DNA of 64,000 nt. It comes from an uncultured Lachnospiraceae bacterium. Lineage in GTDB: Bacteria > Bacillota > Clostridia > Lachnospirales > Lachnospiraceae. Made by a program: the position numbers and the translations under genes. The stretch spans positions 1-64,000 of the forward strand of contig CAJUSJ010000008.1 in NCBI GenBank assembly GCA_910588865.1. Reading direction: 5' to 3'. The notes under the pieces are model-generated. The model saw nothing but the letters and a program-made list of their open reading frames with translations, did no database searches and had not been told where the DNA came from. Shown piece by piece: positions 1-8,350 of this stretch (positions are counted from its first letter, which is position 1; the number at the start of each line of letters is the position of its first letter).

Positions 1-77
1 TTGAATTAGAAGATATAGAAGATTGGGATCAACTAAAGGCACCAATTGATCATATATATGTGTTTAGAATAACCTAA
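1..77 (+). CDS. C-terminal end of an unidentified protein (partial)
   Basis: The window opens inside an open frame (codons from base 3) that ends with TAA at 75-77, leaving 24 acidic residues ending in YVFRIT. It is too short to assign. In orphan toxin arrays the gene upstream of a toxin module is often an immunity gene, and its position just before the toxin fragment fits that, but this is inference only. Confidence 0.4.
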   Translation, partial: ELEDIEDWDQLKAPIDHIYVFRIT

Positions 78-187
78 AATGACAGTTTTGCATAGTAAAC
101 CTTCATGCGCCCGGCTGCGGACGCGCCACCACACATGAAAGTCTGGCGGGCACACTTGGCATACCTGAATTCAGATCGCCTGACGGC

Positions 188-260
188 GATGGGACTTTCA
201 AAGTAAAAGGAGAAATCTTAAAGTATGATGAAAAGGGCAGATGCGTTTTAACCCGTGACG
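188..260 (+). pseudogene. Upstream remnant of the toxin module, YD-repeat-like
   Basis: Read in frame 2 this stretch gives a KYDEKGRCVLTRDALGNE segment, which resembles the spacing of Rhs/YD-repeat sequences (YD, then DALGN). No start codon or ribosome binding site precedes it, and the frame runs on to a stop near 374. The zinc-protease domain that follows is in a different frame (frame 3), so one base appears to have been gained near 260-310. Part of the left edge lies within an imperfect hairpin (136-200). It is probably the stub that joined the toxin domain to a now absent N-terminal carrier. Confidence 0.35.
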
Positions 261-269
261 CATTAGGGA

Positions 270-860
270 ATGAAACCGTCAAGCAGTTTGAAACTAATCG
301 GGTCTACCCGAGCCTTAGGAACAGGGAAAATAGTGGTAAACAATGTGGAAGAGGCAAAAGATTATGTGATACCGTTTAAGTCGTTTTTCCATGAGTTAGG
401 ACATGCGATTGATTTTTTCGCAGGCTCTGGGAATAAATTTTTAAGTATATACTTCCGATATACAAGTTATGAGTTTATAGCAAGGACAGAGTTGTCTGAC
501 AGTACGATCGCGCGTGCCTATGACTCAAAGGGGGAGCAGGCAAAGATCATCCATGAATGGGCAGCAAATGATGTTAGGAATGAACTTTATGAAGTCGGGA
601 TAGATTTCCTGAATGATCCGGCAAACCTGCAGTCTTTTCAAATAACAGCCCAAGATAAGCAGGATTATTTAAAAATAGTGATTGAAGACTATTTTTTTAG
701 TGGAATTGGATGGGCTAAATATGATTTGATAAAAAACTCAAACTTAACTCGTTTAAAGATAATCAAAGAAATATATGATGGGATCCAAATCGAAATAAGT
801 AATAGACTTACTGATCAAGATAATATAAGCAATTTAGCAAAAGATATTTATGGGGGATAA
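270..860 (+). pseudogene. Orphan polymorphic-toxin C-terminal domain with HELGH zinc-protease motif (5' part)
   Basis: A 196-residue frame with FFHELGHAIDFF at about residues 39-50. This is an HExxH zinc-binding signature followed by AID, as in metallopeptidase domains used as toxin tips by polymorphic toxins. The ATG at 270 has no convincing ribosome binding site and the protein has no signal or delivery domain, so this is a displaced C-terminal module and not a whole gene. The frame stops directly after a run of five G (852-856), and the family's expected continuation resumes in another frame. The final residues (AKDIYGG) join smoothly to the next frame (ITGDLVGEGHGHGYW) if one G is restored. 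The low GC differs from the housekeeping genes downstream. Confidence 0.6.
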
Positions 861-1096
861 CAGGGGACCTGGTTGGAGAAGGACATGGACATGGATATTG
901 GTTTTATGAAAAAGATGATCTGGAAGTAAAACTGTTGATAAAAAAAGAAGGGGATAGGAAAGAAAAAGTGTCAAAAGAAGCTTTTGCGGGATATTTTGAA
1001 TATATTGTAATGAATATATCGGCAGGGATAGATCCCGCAAAAAAAGTTTTGCCCCAAACCATAAAAGCTTTAGAAAAAAAGATGGAGGCAGTATAA
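857..1096 (+). pseudogene. 3' part of the zinc-protease toxin domain, out of frame
   Basis: Frame 2 encodes GEGHGHGYWF, then a charged stretch, then KEAFAGYFEY and a helical end (ALEKKMEAV), with a stop at 1094-1096. There is no start codon at its beginning, so it can only be the continuation of the frame that ends at 860. A Gly/His-rich GHGHGYW segment followed by E-AFA is the layout seen after HELGH in related toxin peptidases, where the later Glu helix can supply the third zinc ligand (inference). Its stop codon overlaps the next gene's ATG (TAATG), suggesting the two genes were translationally coupled. Confidence 0.55.
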
Positions 1097-2499
1097 TGAA
1101 TAAAAAATTAAAGTGGCTGGCTACTCTGTTTGTTTTACTGGCTGTTGTATGTATTGCCGCAGATCGCACCAGTCTGATAGGGTTGGATGGACTGCTCTTT
1201 TCTGGTGTTAGAGACCCACATGAACCTACAAAACCTGCTCCGCCGATCCCCTATACCAAAGTCACGAAAATCAGCTTTTTTGAAGTTTTTGGAGACCATT
1301 CAGGTGGGCGTTATTTAGTTGATATTACAGCAACAAAGGAAACCATCCAGTTTAGATGTATCAAAGGAGATGTCCTGAGAGAGCATGAAGAAGAGATAAC
1401 AGAAAGGAATTTTGAATGTGGGCAGAGTACTTGGGATAAATTACTGGCTATTTTTAATGATAACCACGTTGATCGTTGGAAAGAGCAGGGGTACTATTTA
1501 GACCAGACTTTTAATCAACAAGCAACTTTATTTGTGGAATGGCCGGAAGTGGAATTTGTAGAGGAGGGCGATTTTTTCAATGTAGCAGATAGTAGATCTG
1601 TATTTAATCTTACATATCTGCCCTCCTATTATGGGATTGATCAGAATGAAAAAATATTCCGGAGTGATTATTATGGTTCTTTTAAATTATATACTAAAAA
1701 TGACGAGACCCCATCTTTTGGGAGAGTTTATGAGTCGTATGGCCTACCAAAGGAATATAACCGGTTCCGCAAAGAGTTTTGGGATCTCATTGTGGGACAC
1801 ACAGGGATCCCTGACTGGAGGCTTGAGCTGGGGGACTGGGGAAGGGAGAACCTGTATCAAAAGTACCCTTACATGCTGCAGGAGGGCCAGGAAGGGCGGA
1901 TCCGTTATTTCAGCCTTTTAGAAAATTACGGCGGAAAGGACTCCGCCATGGGGATCGCCCTTGTGTATGATGGTGGCGGGGGGAGTCTCTTGTATAGGTG
2001 TTGTTCTTATGAAAAGATCTATTCGGTAGGCAAGTCCGGACTGCCCGCACTTTATTGTGAGAGGGCTTCTGTACCCATATGGAGACTGGAGTCAGAAAAA
2101 GAAGCCCCAGAGGTGCCGGAAGGCCTGTCAGAGATCATTGAGAGGTATGAGGTGGAGAACTGGGAAACAGAAAGCAGTGGGACAGGATATGTGCGTCAGG
2201 GTGAGTTCTATAACATAGAAAACGCGAAGCAGGCGAAGGATAAAAACGAACAGGTATTAAGGAGCGGATATGACGCGTTGATCCATGTGGTGTACACGGA
2301 TGGAAAACATGTGGAGATCCAGTTGGAAAATGGACATCTGCCGGAAACATATAACGATTTCCGTGATGAACTGTGGGATCATATGATCCTTTATATAAAT
2401 GAGGGTATGGCGCGTGAAGAACAGGCTGCGGACTGGAGGGACTTGATCGACCAGTGGGGAGAGGAGTATCTGCGTGAAAAGTACCCATATATAAGATAG
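1096..2499 (+). CDS. Membrane-anchored protein of unknown function with duplicated WGxExLxxKYPY motif
   Basis: 467 residues. Residues 7-24 form a single hydrophobic segment after a KK start, so it is probably anchored or exported. I recognise no family. A motif is present twice, at about 218-260 and 415-467: P-x-x-YNxFRxExWD, a variable gap, DWR, WG-x-E-x-L, then KYPY. This points to an internal duplication of one domain. It begins inside the stop codon of the toxin fragment, the usual place for an immunity or accessory gene, but nothing in the sequence proves immunity. GC is lower at the 5' end than in the core genes. The start ATG is preceded by GATGGAGGCA. Confidence 0.6.
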   Translation: MNKKLKWLATLFVLLAVVCIAADRTSLIGLDGLLFSGVRDPHEPTKPAPPIPYTKVTKISFFEVFGDHSGGRYLVDITATKETIQFRCIKGDVLREHEEEITERNFECGQSTWDKLLAIFNDNHVDRWKEQGYYLDQTFNQQATLFVEWPEVEFVEEGDFFNVADSRSVFNLTYLPSYYGIDQNEKIFRSDYYGSFKLYTKNDETPSFGRVYESYGLPKEYNRFRKEFWDLIVGHTGIPDWRLELGDWGRENLYQKYPYMLQEGQEGRIRYFSLLENYGGKDSAMGIALVYDGGGGSLLYRCCSYEKIYSVGKSGLPALYCERASVPIWRLESEKEAPEVPEGLSEIIERYEVENWETESSGTGYVRQGEFYNIENAKQAKDKNEQVLRSGYDALIHVVYTDGKHVEIQLENGHLPETYNDFRDELWDHMILYINEGMAREEQAADWRDLIDQWGEEYLREKYPYIR

Positions 2500-2528
2500 G
2501 CGGTGAGATCCACTGGAGAGGAGGGGAT

Positions 2529-2669
2529 ATGGCAAAGAACAGATGGAAAAGACAGTTTGGTCTGACCGTTTTATTGTTGGCTATATGTGGAGCAGTGGCT
2601 TGTGGGAGGAAAGAGGATGGATCCGATGGGGCGGCAAAGGCTGAAACCAGACGGTTTCGGGCTTCGTGA
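2529..2669 (+). pseudogene. 5' end of a lipoprotein gene (truncated)
   Basis: After GGAGAGGAGGGG comes an ATG and a 46-residue frame: a basic start, a hydrophobic core, and AVAC at the end of a signal peptide followed by a polar stretch, i.e. a lipoprotein leader. It stops at 2667-2669, far too early for a lipoprotein. The following bases, in another frame, encode part of a LytTR domain, so the rest of this gene seems lost through a deletion that joined two unrelated genes around 2640-2675. Confidence 0.5.
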
Positions 2670-2670
2670 C

Positions 2671-2975
2671 GTGCGTCTGGAATCCATTATGTATGCGGAG
2701 TGCAGTGGGCATACCGTCATCGTCCATATGAGGGACCAGACTTCCCTCCAGATGTATGACATTGAAGTCCCTTGAAGAGGAATGGGGCAGCCATGGTTTT
2801 CTTAGAATACATAAAAATTATCTGGTTAATATGAGATAATTGTCAGCGATATTGAGGGTTACATGGCATTTCTTGATTCTTTTATCAGAGGCACCTTGGA
2901 GTAATTTATCAGAAAGGCTTGTCAGCATAAATAAAATGACGTATACTTATTCCGAGTGGTTTCATGAAAAAATGG
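2671..2975 (+). pseudogene. LytTR DNA-binding domain remnant with several frameshifts
   Basis: Three frames together give a LytTR-type domain. Frame 1 has VRLESIMYAECSGHTVIVH up to a stop at 2773. The next frame has LKSLEEEWG and GFLRIHKNYLVNMR (to about 2836). The shift after that has VSDIEGYMAFL, then a worn end near LSERL. The I-x-Y-E-C-x-G-H-T-V-I-V-H strand and the FLRIHKNYLVN block are typical of the C-terminal half of LytR/AgrA-type response regulators. The receiver half is missing. This is a dead regulator gene; the 5' part was probably lost in the deletion that truncated the lipoprotein gene. Confidence 0.6.
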
Positions 2976-3230
2976 GGATCTGACGCTGGTTTGTGTGATG
3001 TTTTGTATGCGTTGATACGGTTTCCCGTGAAAACTCCGTCATACAAAAAAATCAAAAAAGTGAAAAGGTCAAAAAATGTCCTTGTTATGCGGACATTCTC
3101 GTTTTTGAAGAAAAATTTCAAGCAATAAAAGAAGCCGTCTGATCCGTATGCCGGGCATATCGTTTTCCGTTGGAATTGAAGCGGCAGAAACGGGTGAAAC
3201 CTTGAAAAATCAAGCAAAAAAGGAACGAAA
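2976..3230 (+). other. Non-coding stretch upstream of the radical SAM operon
   Basis: About 250 bases of low GC with no credible frame. It must hold the promoter of the + strand operon starting at 3231, but I could not find a good pair of -35/-10 boxes. A TTGATA near 3013 has no good -10 partner. Confidence 0.4.
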
Positions 3231-5099
3231 ATGAGAAAATTAGCCTTAAATGATGAAATTTTACTAAGTATCCAGCAGCCTGCCCGCTACATCGGCGGAG
3301 AGGTGAACATGGTGGTCAAAGATCCGTCCCAGGTGGACATCCGTTTTGCCATGTGTTTCCCCGATGTATACGAGATCGGCATGTCCCACCTGGGTATCCA
3401 GATCCTCTATGATATGTTTAACCACCGGAAAGACACCTACTGCGAGAGGGTCTATTCCCCGTGGACCGATCTGGACAAGATCATGAGGGAGCGCAAGATC
3501 CCTCTTTTTGCCCTGGAATCCCAGGATCCTGTGAAAAACTTTGATTTTCTGGGCATCACTTTACAGTATGAGATGTGCTACACCAATATTCTCCAGATTC
3601 TGGACTTAAGCCAGATCCCGCTCCACAGCCGTGACCGGACAGAGGAGCATCCCATCGTCATCGGCGGCGGTCCCTGCGCTTACAATCCGGAGCCTTTGGC
3701 AGAGTTTTTTGACCTTTTCTACATCGGAGAGGGGGAGACGGTTTACGATCAGCTCCTGGACGCCTATGTGGATAACAAAAAGCGGGGCAAAAGCCGTCAG
3801 GATTTTCTGGAGAGGGCGGCCAAGGTTACGGGAATCTATGTGCCACGCTTTTACGATGTAACCTATAAAAGCGACGGAACTATAGAAGGTTTTAAACCCA
3901 ACAACCCCTGTGCCAGCGAGAAGGTTACAAAAGAACTGGTTATGGACATGGATCAGGCACCCTATATTGAGAAGCCTTTAGTTCCCTTCCTCAAGGTTAC
4001 CCAGGACAGGGTTGTGCTGGAGATTCAGAGGGGCTGCATCCGGGGCTGCCGGTTCTGTCAGGCAGGCAATATCTACCGGCCCCTGCGGGAACATGGGCTT
4101 GATTATCTAAAACATTACGCCGGACAGCTTTTGGAAACAACGGGACATGAGGAGATCTCCCTAAGTTCCCTGAGCTCCAGCGACTACACACAGCTTCCCC
4201 AGCTGGTGAATTTTCTTATTGACCAGTGCGGTTCAAAGGGCATCAATATTTCCCTGCCGTCTCTTAGGATCGATGCTTTTTCTCTGGACGTCATGAGCAA
4301 GGTCCAGGATGTGAAGAAAAGCAGCCTGACCTTCGCGCCGGAAGCTGGCTCACAGAGGCTTAGGGATGTGATTAACAAGGGGCTTACGGAGGAGGTGATC
4401 CTTCAGGGTGCCACGGAGGCCTTTAAGGGAGGCTGGAATCGGGTAAAGCTGTACTTTATGCTGGGCCTTCCCACGGAACAGAGAGAGGACATGGAGGGCA
4501 TCGCTCTATTGTCAGAGAAGATCGCCGAGGCCTACTATGACACGGTTCCGAAAGAACAGCGTCACGGGAAGGTACAGATCGTGGCCAGCTCTTCCTTTTT
4601 CGTGCCAAAGCCTTTTACTCCTTTCCAGTGGGCCAGGATGTGTACCAGAGAGGAGTTTCTCGAAAGGGCTTATATTGTGAAAAACAAATTCCGGGACATG
4701 AAAAATTTCAAGAGTCTCAAGTACAACTGGCACGAGGCGGATGTGACGATCCTGGAAGGGGTTTTGGCAAGAGGTGACCGGAAAGTAGCCGCTGTTGTGG
4801 AAGCTGCCTACAAAAACGGGGCCCTGTTCGACTCCTGGTCCGAATATTTTGATAATGGACTGTGGGAGAAAGCATTTAATGACTGTGGTATTGATCCTGA
4901 CTTTTATACGGTCCGGGAGAGAGACCTTGACGAGATCTTTCCCTGGGATTTCATTGATGCCGGGGTCTCCAAAGAATTTTTAAAGCGGGAATGGCGGCAG
5001 GCTCTTGGGGAACAGGTGACGCCCAACTGCCGTCAGGGGTGTTCCGGCTGCGGGGCCAGAAAATTTGGAGGAGGAGTCTGCTATGAAGATACGGATTAA
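3231..5099 (+). CDS. B12-binding-type radical SAM protein, TIGR03960 family
   Basis: 622 residues. The N-terminal third resembles a cobalamin-binding Rossmann domain (FPDVYEIGMSHLG, IVIGGGP). The radical SAM core follows with Cys269-x3-Cys273-x2-Cys276 (CIRGCRFCQAG), which would hold a 4Fe-4S cluster that cleaves S-adenosylmethionine. The end is Cys-rich (NCRQGCSGCGARKFGGG), possibly a second metal site. Its substrate is not known to me. It overlaps the DUF2344 gene by 17 bases and precedes RNase G, the order commonly seen in clostridia upstream of rplU, which suggests a role in RNA or ribosome maturation (inference). Start chosen after AAAGGAACGAAA. Confidence 0.9.
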   Translation: MRKLALNDEILLSIQQPARYIGGEVNMVVKDPSQVDIRFAMCFPDVYEIGMSHLGIQILYDMFNHRKDTYCERVYSPWTDLDKIMRERKIPLFALESQDPVKNFDFLGITLQYEMCYTNILQILDLSQIPLHSRDRTEEHPIVIGGGPCAYNPEPLAEFFDLFYIGEGETVYDQLLDAYVDNKKRGKSRQDFLERAAKVTGIYVPRFYDVTYKSDGTIEGFKPNNPCASEKVTKELVMDMDQAPYIEKPLVPFLKVTQDRVVLEIQRGCIRGCRFCQAGNIYRPLREHGLDYLKHYAGQLLETTGHEEISLSSLSSSDYTQLPQLVNFLIDQCGSKGINISLPSLRIDAFSLDVMSKVQDVKKSSLTFAPEAGSQRLRDVINKGLTEEVILQGATEAFKGGWNRVKLYFMLGLPTEQREDMEGIALLSEKIAEAYYDTVPKEQRHGKVQIVASSSFFVPKPFTPFQWARMCTREEFLERAYIVKNKFRDMKNFKSLKYNWHEADVTILEGVLARGDRKVAAVVEAAYKNGALFDSWSEYFDNGLWEKAFNDCGIDPDFYTVRERDLDEIFPWDFIDAGVSKEFLKREWRQALGEQVTPNCRQGCSGCGARKFGGGVCYEDTD

Positions 5100-5784
5100 G
5101 TTTTTAAAGCAGGGTTCCATGAAATTTGTGGGCCACCTGGACATGATGCGGTATTTCCAGAAAGCCATGCGCCGCGCCCAGGTGGACATCCGCTACAGCG
5201 AGGGCTTCAGCCCCCACCAGATCATGTCTTTCGCCGCTCCTCTTGGAGTGGGAATTACCAGCAATGGGGAATACCTTGATATTGAAGTGCTGTCCACCGA
5301 CAGCTCCAAGATCATGGTGGACAGGCTCAATCAGGCCATGGTAGAAGAAATTCGTGTTCTCAGCTACCGAAGGCTTGAAGATTCCGGCAAATCCGCTATG
5401 TCCCTTGTGTGCGCCGCCGACTACACCCTTGAATTCAGGGAAGGCTACATTCCCGGCGACCTGGATGGATTTTTCCGGAGCCTCCAGGATTTTTACGGTC
5501 AGGATCCGATCATGATCGTGAAACAAACCAAAAGGGGTCATAAGGAGATGGATCTAAAACCTCTTATCTACCAGTTGGAGAGAAGGGGGGACAAGATCTT
5601 TACGCGGGTATCTACAGGAAGTACTGACAACATCAAACCGGAACTGGTGATGGAGACCTTTTATCAGTCCATGGGATGGGAATATCCGAAATTCGCTTTC
5701 CAGATACAGCGGGAAGAGGTTTACGGACGAGACAGCGCGGGGCTGCTGGTCCCTCTTGAGAAATTTGGTGAAGACATTGAATAA
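5083..5784 (+). CDS. TIGR03936/DUF2344 radical-SAM-associated protein
   Basis: 233 residues starting MKIRIKFLKQGSMKFVGHLD, typical of the DUF2344 family, which travels with (or is fused to) the TIGR03960 radical SAM protein. No catalytic motif is visible and its function is unknown; it is presumably a partner of the preceding enzyme. The ATG at 5083 is chosen because GGAGGAGG lies 8 bases upstream. A TTG in the same frame at 5065 has no such site. The gene starts within the end of its neighbour, so translation is coupled. Confidence 0.85.
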   Translation: MKIRIKFLKQGSMKFVGHLDMMRYFQKAMRRAQVDIRYSEGFSPHQIMSFAAPLGVGITSNGEYLDIEVLSTDSSKIMVDRLNQAMVEEIRVLSYRRLEDSGKSAMSLVCAADYTLEFREGYIPGDLDGFFRSLQDFYGQDPIMIVKQTKRGHKEMDLKPLIYQLERRGDKIFTRVSTGSTDNIKPELVMETFYQSMGWEYPKFAFQIQREEVYGRDSAGLLVPLEKFGEDIE

Positions 5785-6985
5785 GATTATCATAACAAAA
5801 CAGAACCATCAGATCCTTACAGCTGTCTGGAGTCAGGATCAGGTGGCCCAGTTAAATCTGGAGGATGAAGAATCCGAAGGCCTTTTGAACAATATCTACA
5901 TCGGGAAGGTAAAGAATGTAACAAAAAATATTGACGCTGCCTTCATTGACTTAGGCGGCGGTCAGATGGCCTACTACAGCCTGATGGAAAATAAAAGACA
6001 TCTCTTCGCGTCTTCCCCCAAAGACTCTGCCCCGGAGGTCCGTCTGCGCCCCGGCGATGAGATCGTGGTCCAGGTGTGCAAGGATGCCATAAAGACCAAA
6101 GATCCGGTGGTCACCGGCCGCGTCAGCTTTACGGGCCGCTACTGCGTGGTCACCGCCGGGAGATGTCATATCGGATTTTCCGCCAAGATCACCGACAGTG
6201 CGTGGAAAGCCAATATGCGCCGGGTCCTGGAAGGGGAGACGGAATCGGACTTTGGCATCATCATCCGCACCAACGCTAAGAATGCCTCGGAAACCGAGAT
6301 TTTAAAAGAACTGGCAGATCTGAAGGCTCAGTATCACAAGGTTCTGTCAGAAGCCCCGTACCGAACCTACGGCACCTGTCTCTACAAGGCAGTACCTCCT
6401 TTTATCGCCAGCCTCCGGGACACCTACCAGGATTTTATGGAGGAGATCGTCACGGATGACAAGGACATTTACCGCCAGATCCGGGAATACTTGGAAAAAT
6501 ATCAGCCCGAGGATGTAAAGCGGGTCAGGCTTTACCAGGACCCCCTGCTTTCTCTGGCAAAACTCTATTCTCTGGAAAAGGCTGTCACCGAGGCTCTCCA
6601 GAAGAAAGTCTGGCTGAAGTCAGGCGGTTATCTGATCATCGAACACACAGAGGCCATGACAGTCATTGACGTTAACAGCGGAAAATATACTGGCAAAAAG
6701 AACATGAGGGATACCATCCGAAAGATCAACCTGGAGGCTGCCCGGGAGATCGCCTTCCAGACCCGCCTTAGGAATCTCTCCGGCATGATCATCGTAGATT
6801 TTATCGACATGGTTGAGGAGGAGGATCAGGAAGAGCTTATGGATGCCCTGACAGAGTGGTGCAGGAGAGATCCTATAAAGACCACGGTTGTTGACATGAC
6901 AAAACTGGGACTTGTGGAGATTACAAGGAAAAAAATACGGAAACCTTTCAGAGAACAGGTGGGAAAAGGAGAACTGAAAAAATGA
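5777..6985 (+). CDS. rng: Ribonuclease E/G family protein
   Basis: About 402 residues. An N-terminal S1-like RNA-binding part (GLLNNIYIGKVKNV, then IDAAFIDLG) leads into the catalytic domain with VIDVNSGKYTG and IIVDFIDM, whose aspartates bind the catalytic magnesium in RNase E/G. The protein ends shortly after VEITRKKIRKPFREQ, before the place where RNase G and E carry the CPxC zinc-link, and no such motif is present. No good ATG exists. I prefer TTG 5777 (giving MNKIIITKQN) over TTG 5756 because a weak GGTG lies before it. The stop overlaps the trkA start (ATGA). Confidence 0.88.
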   Translation: MNKIIITKQNHQILTAVWSQDQVAQLNLEDEESEGLLNNIYIGKVKNVTKNIDAAFIDLGGGQMAYYSLMENKRHLFASSPKDSAPEVRLRPGDEIVVQVCKDAIKTKDPVVTGRVSFTGRYCVVTAGRCHIGFSAKITDSAWKANMRRVLEGETESDFGIIIRTNAKNASETEILKELADLKAQYHKVLSEAPYRTYGTCLYKAVPPFIASLRDTYQDFMEEIVTDDKDIYRQIREYLEKYQPEDVKRVRLYQDPLLSLAKLYSLEKAVTEALQKKVWLKSGGYLIIEHTEAMTVIDVNSGKYTGKKNMRDTIRKINLEAAREIAFQTRLRNLSGMIIVDFIDMVEEEDQEELMDALTEWCRRDPIKTTVVDMTKLGLVEITRKKIRKPFREQVGKGELKK

Positions 6986-8337
6986 AGATTATCATTGTGG
7001 GCTGCGGCAAAGTAGGCGTAACTCTGGCGGAACAGCTGAATAATGAGGGCCATGACATCATCCTGATCGATCAGGATTCGTCTGTGCTGGAGAGTGTGAC
7101 CAACAGCATTGATGTTCTGGGAGTCGCGGGAAACGGGGCCGTCTACGCCGTACAGATGGAAGCCGGGATTGAGGAGGCGGACCTGCTGATCGCCACCACC
7201 AATTCCGATGAGCTGAACATGCTCTGCTGTCTGATCGCGAAAAAGGCAGGAAACTGCCATACCATCGCCAGGATCCGGAATCCTGAGTATGCCACGGAAA
7301 TCAACTTTATCCGGGAGGAGATGAACCTCTCCCTTGCCATCAACCCGGAGCTGGCGGCTGCCAGGGAGATCTCAAGGCTTCTTAAATTCCCCTCAGCCAT
7401 CAAGATCGATACCTTCGCCAAGGGCAGGGTGGAGATCATGAAATTTCAGATCCCTTCAGATTCGATTCTCCACAATCTGAAGGTGTGGGAGGTTCCCTCC
7501 AAGTTAAAATGCAGTGTGTTGATCTGCGCCGTAGAGCGGGGAACCGATGTGGTCATCCCCAATGGTAATTTTCAGCTGCAGACAGGGGACAAGGTGTCCT
7601 TTGTGGCCCCTCCCGCGGAATCCATGCGCTTTTTCAAGGGAGCCGGCATTGAGAACAACAGCGTAAAAAACGCCATGCTCATAGGCGGGGGCAGGATTAC
7701 ATACTATCTGGCGCACATGCTCCGGGATTCCCCTATCAAGCTTAAGATCATAGAGCGGGATCTGGAGCACTGCAGGAGGCTGAGTGAGGATCTCCCAGGC
7801 GTTATCGTGATCAACGGCGACGGGTCTGACCAGCAGCTCCTTTTGGAAGAAGGACTCCACGAGACAGAAGCCTTCGCGGCCCTCACAGGCTTTGACGAGG
7901 AAAACATCATGCTGTCCCTCTACGCCAGGAGCAAGTCAAAGGCCAAGCTGATCACCAAGGTAAACCGCACCGCGTTTGAGAGTGTAATCAATGACATGAA
8001 CCTAGGAAGCGTGATCTACCCCAAGCTGATCACGGCAGACACCATCCTCCAGTATGTCCGGGCCATGCAGAACTCTGTGGGAAGCAATGTGGAAACTCTT
8101 TACAAGATCGTGGCGGACAAGGCCGAGGCCCTGGAATTCCGGGTAGGCGCTGACGCGCCTGTGGTGGGGATCCCGTTGGAGAAGCTGCCCTTAAAGCCAA
8201 ACCTTTTGGTAGCCTGTATCAACCGCAATGGGAAAATCATCACTCCCCGGGGAAAACACACCTTAGAGCCAGGGGACACCGTGATCATCGTAACCACCAC
8301 CACAGGCCTCAATGACCTGAAAGATATATTAAAGTAG
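6982..8337 (+). CDS. trkA: Trk potassium system, NAD-binding subunit TrkA
   Basis: 451 residues with the duplicated build of TrkA: a Rossmann NAD-binding lobe (IIIVGCGKVGVTLAEQL) plus a TrkA-C domain, then a second pair beginning with MLIGGGRITYYLA. TrkA is the cytoplasmic gating ring that controls TrkH according to nucleotide binding. It overlaps RNase G by four bases (ATGA), and trkH follows 13 bases later, so subunit and channel are made together. The insertion of trkAH between rng and rplU is a local peculiarity of the operon. Confidence 0.95.
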   Translation: MKIIIVGCGKVGVTLAEQLNNEGHDIILIDQDSSVLESVTNSIDVLGVAGNGAVYAVQMEAGIEEADLLIATTNSDELNMLCCLIAKKAGNCHTIARIRNPEYATEINFIREEMNLSLAINPELAAAREISRLLKFPSAIKIDTFAKGRVEIMKFQIPSDSILHNLKVWEVPSKLKCSVLICAVERGTDVVIPNGNFQLQTGDKVSFVAPPAESMRFFKGAGIENNSVKNAMLIGGGRITYYLAHMLRDSPIKLKIIERDLEHCRRLSEDLPGVIVINGDGSDQQLLLEEGLHETEAFAALTGFDEENIMLSLYARSKSKAKLITKVNRTAFESVINDMNLGSVIYPKLITADTILQYVRAMQNSVGSNVETLYKIVADKAEALEFRVGADAPVVGIPLEKLPLKPNLLVACINRNGKIITPRGKHTLEPGDTVIIVTTTTGLNDLKDILK

Positions 8338-8350
8338 GAAAGAGAAAATC

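Noticed and set aside
2587..2775. A 62-residue + strand gene
   Set aside because: It is one frame of a LytTR domain that continues in other frames, and has no start signal; reported as a pseudogene.
3013..3050. Promoter before the radical SAM operon (TTGATA)
   Set aside because: No -10 box at a suitable distance.
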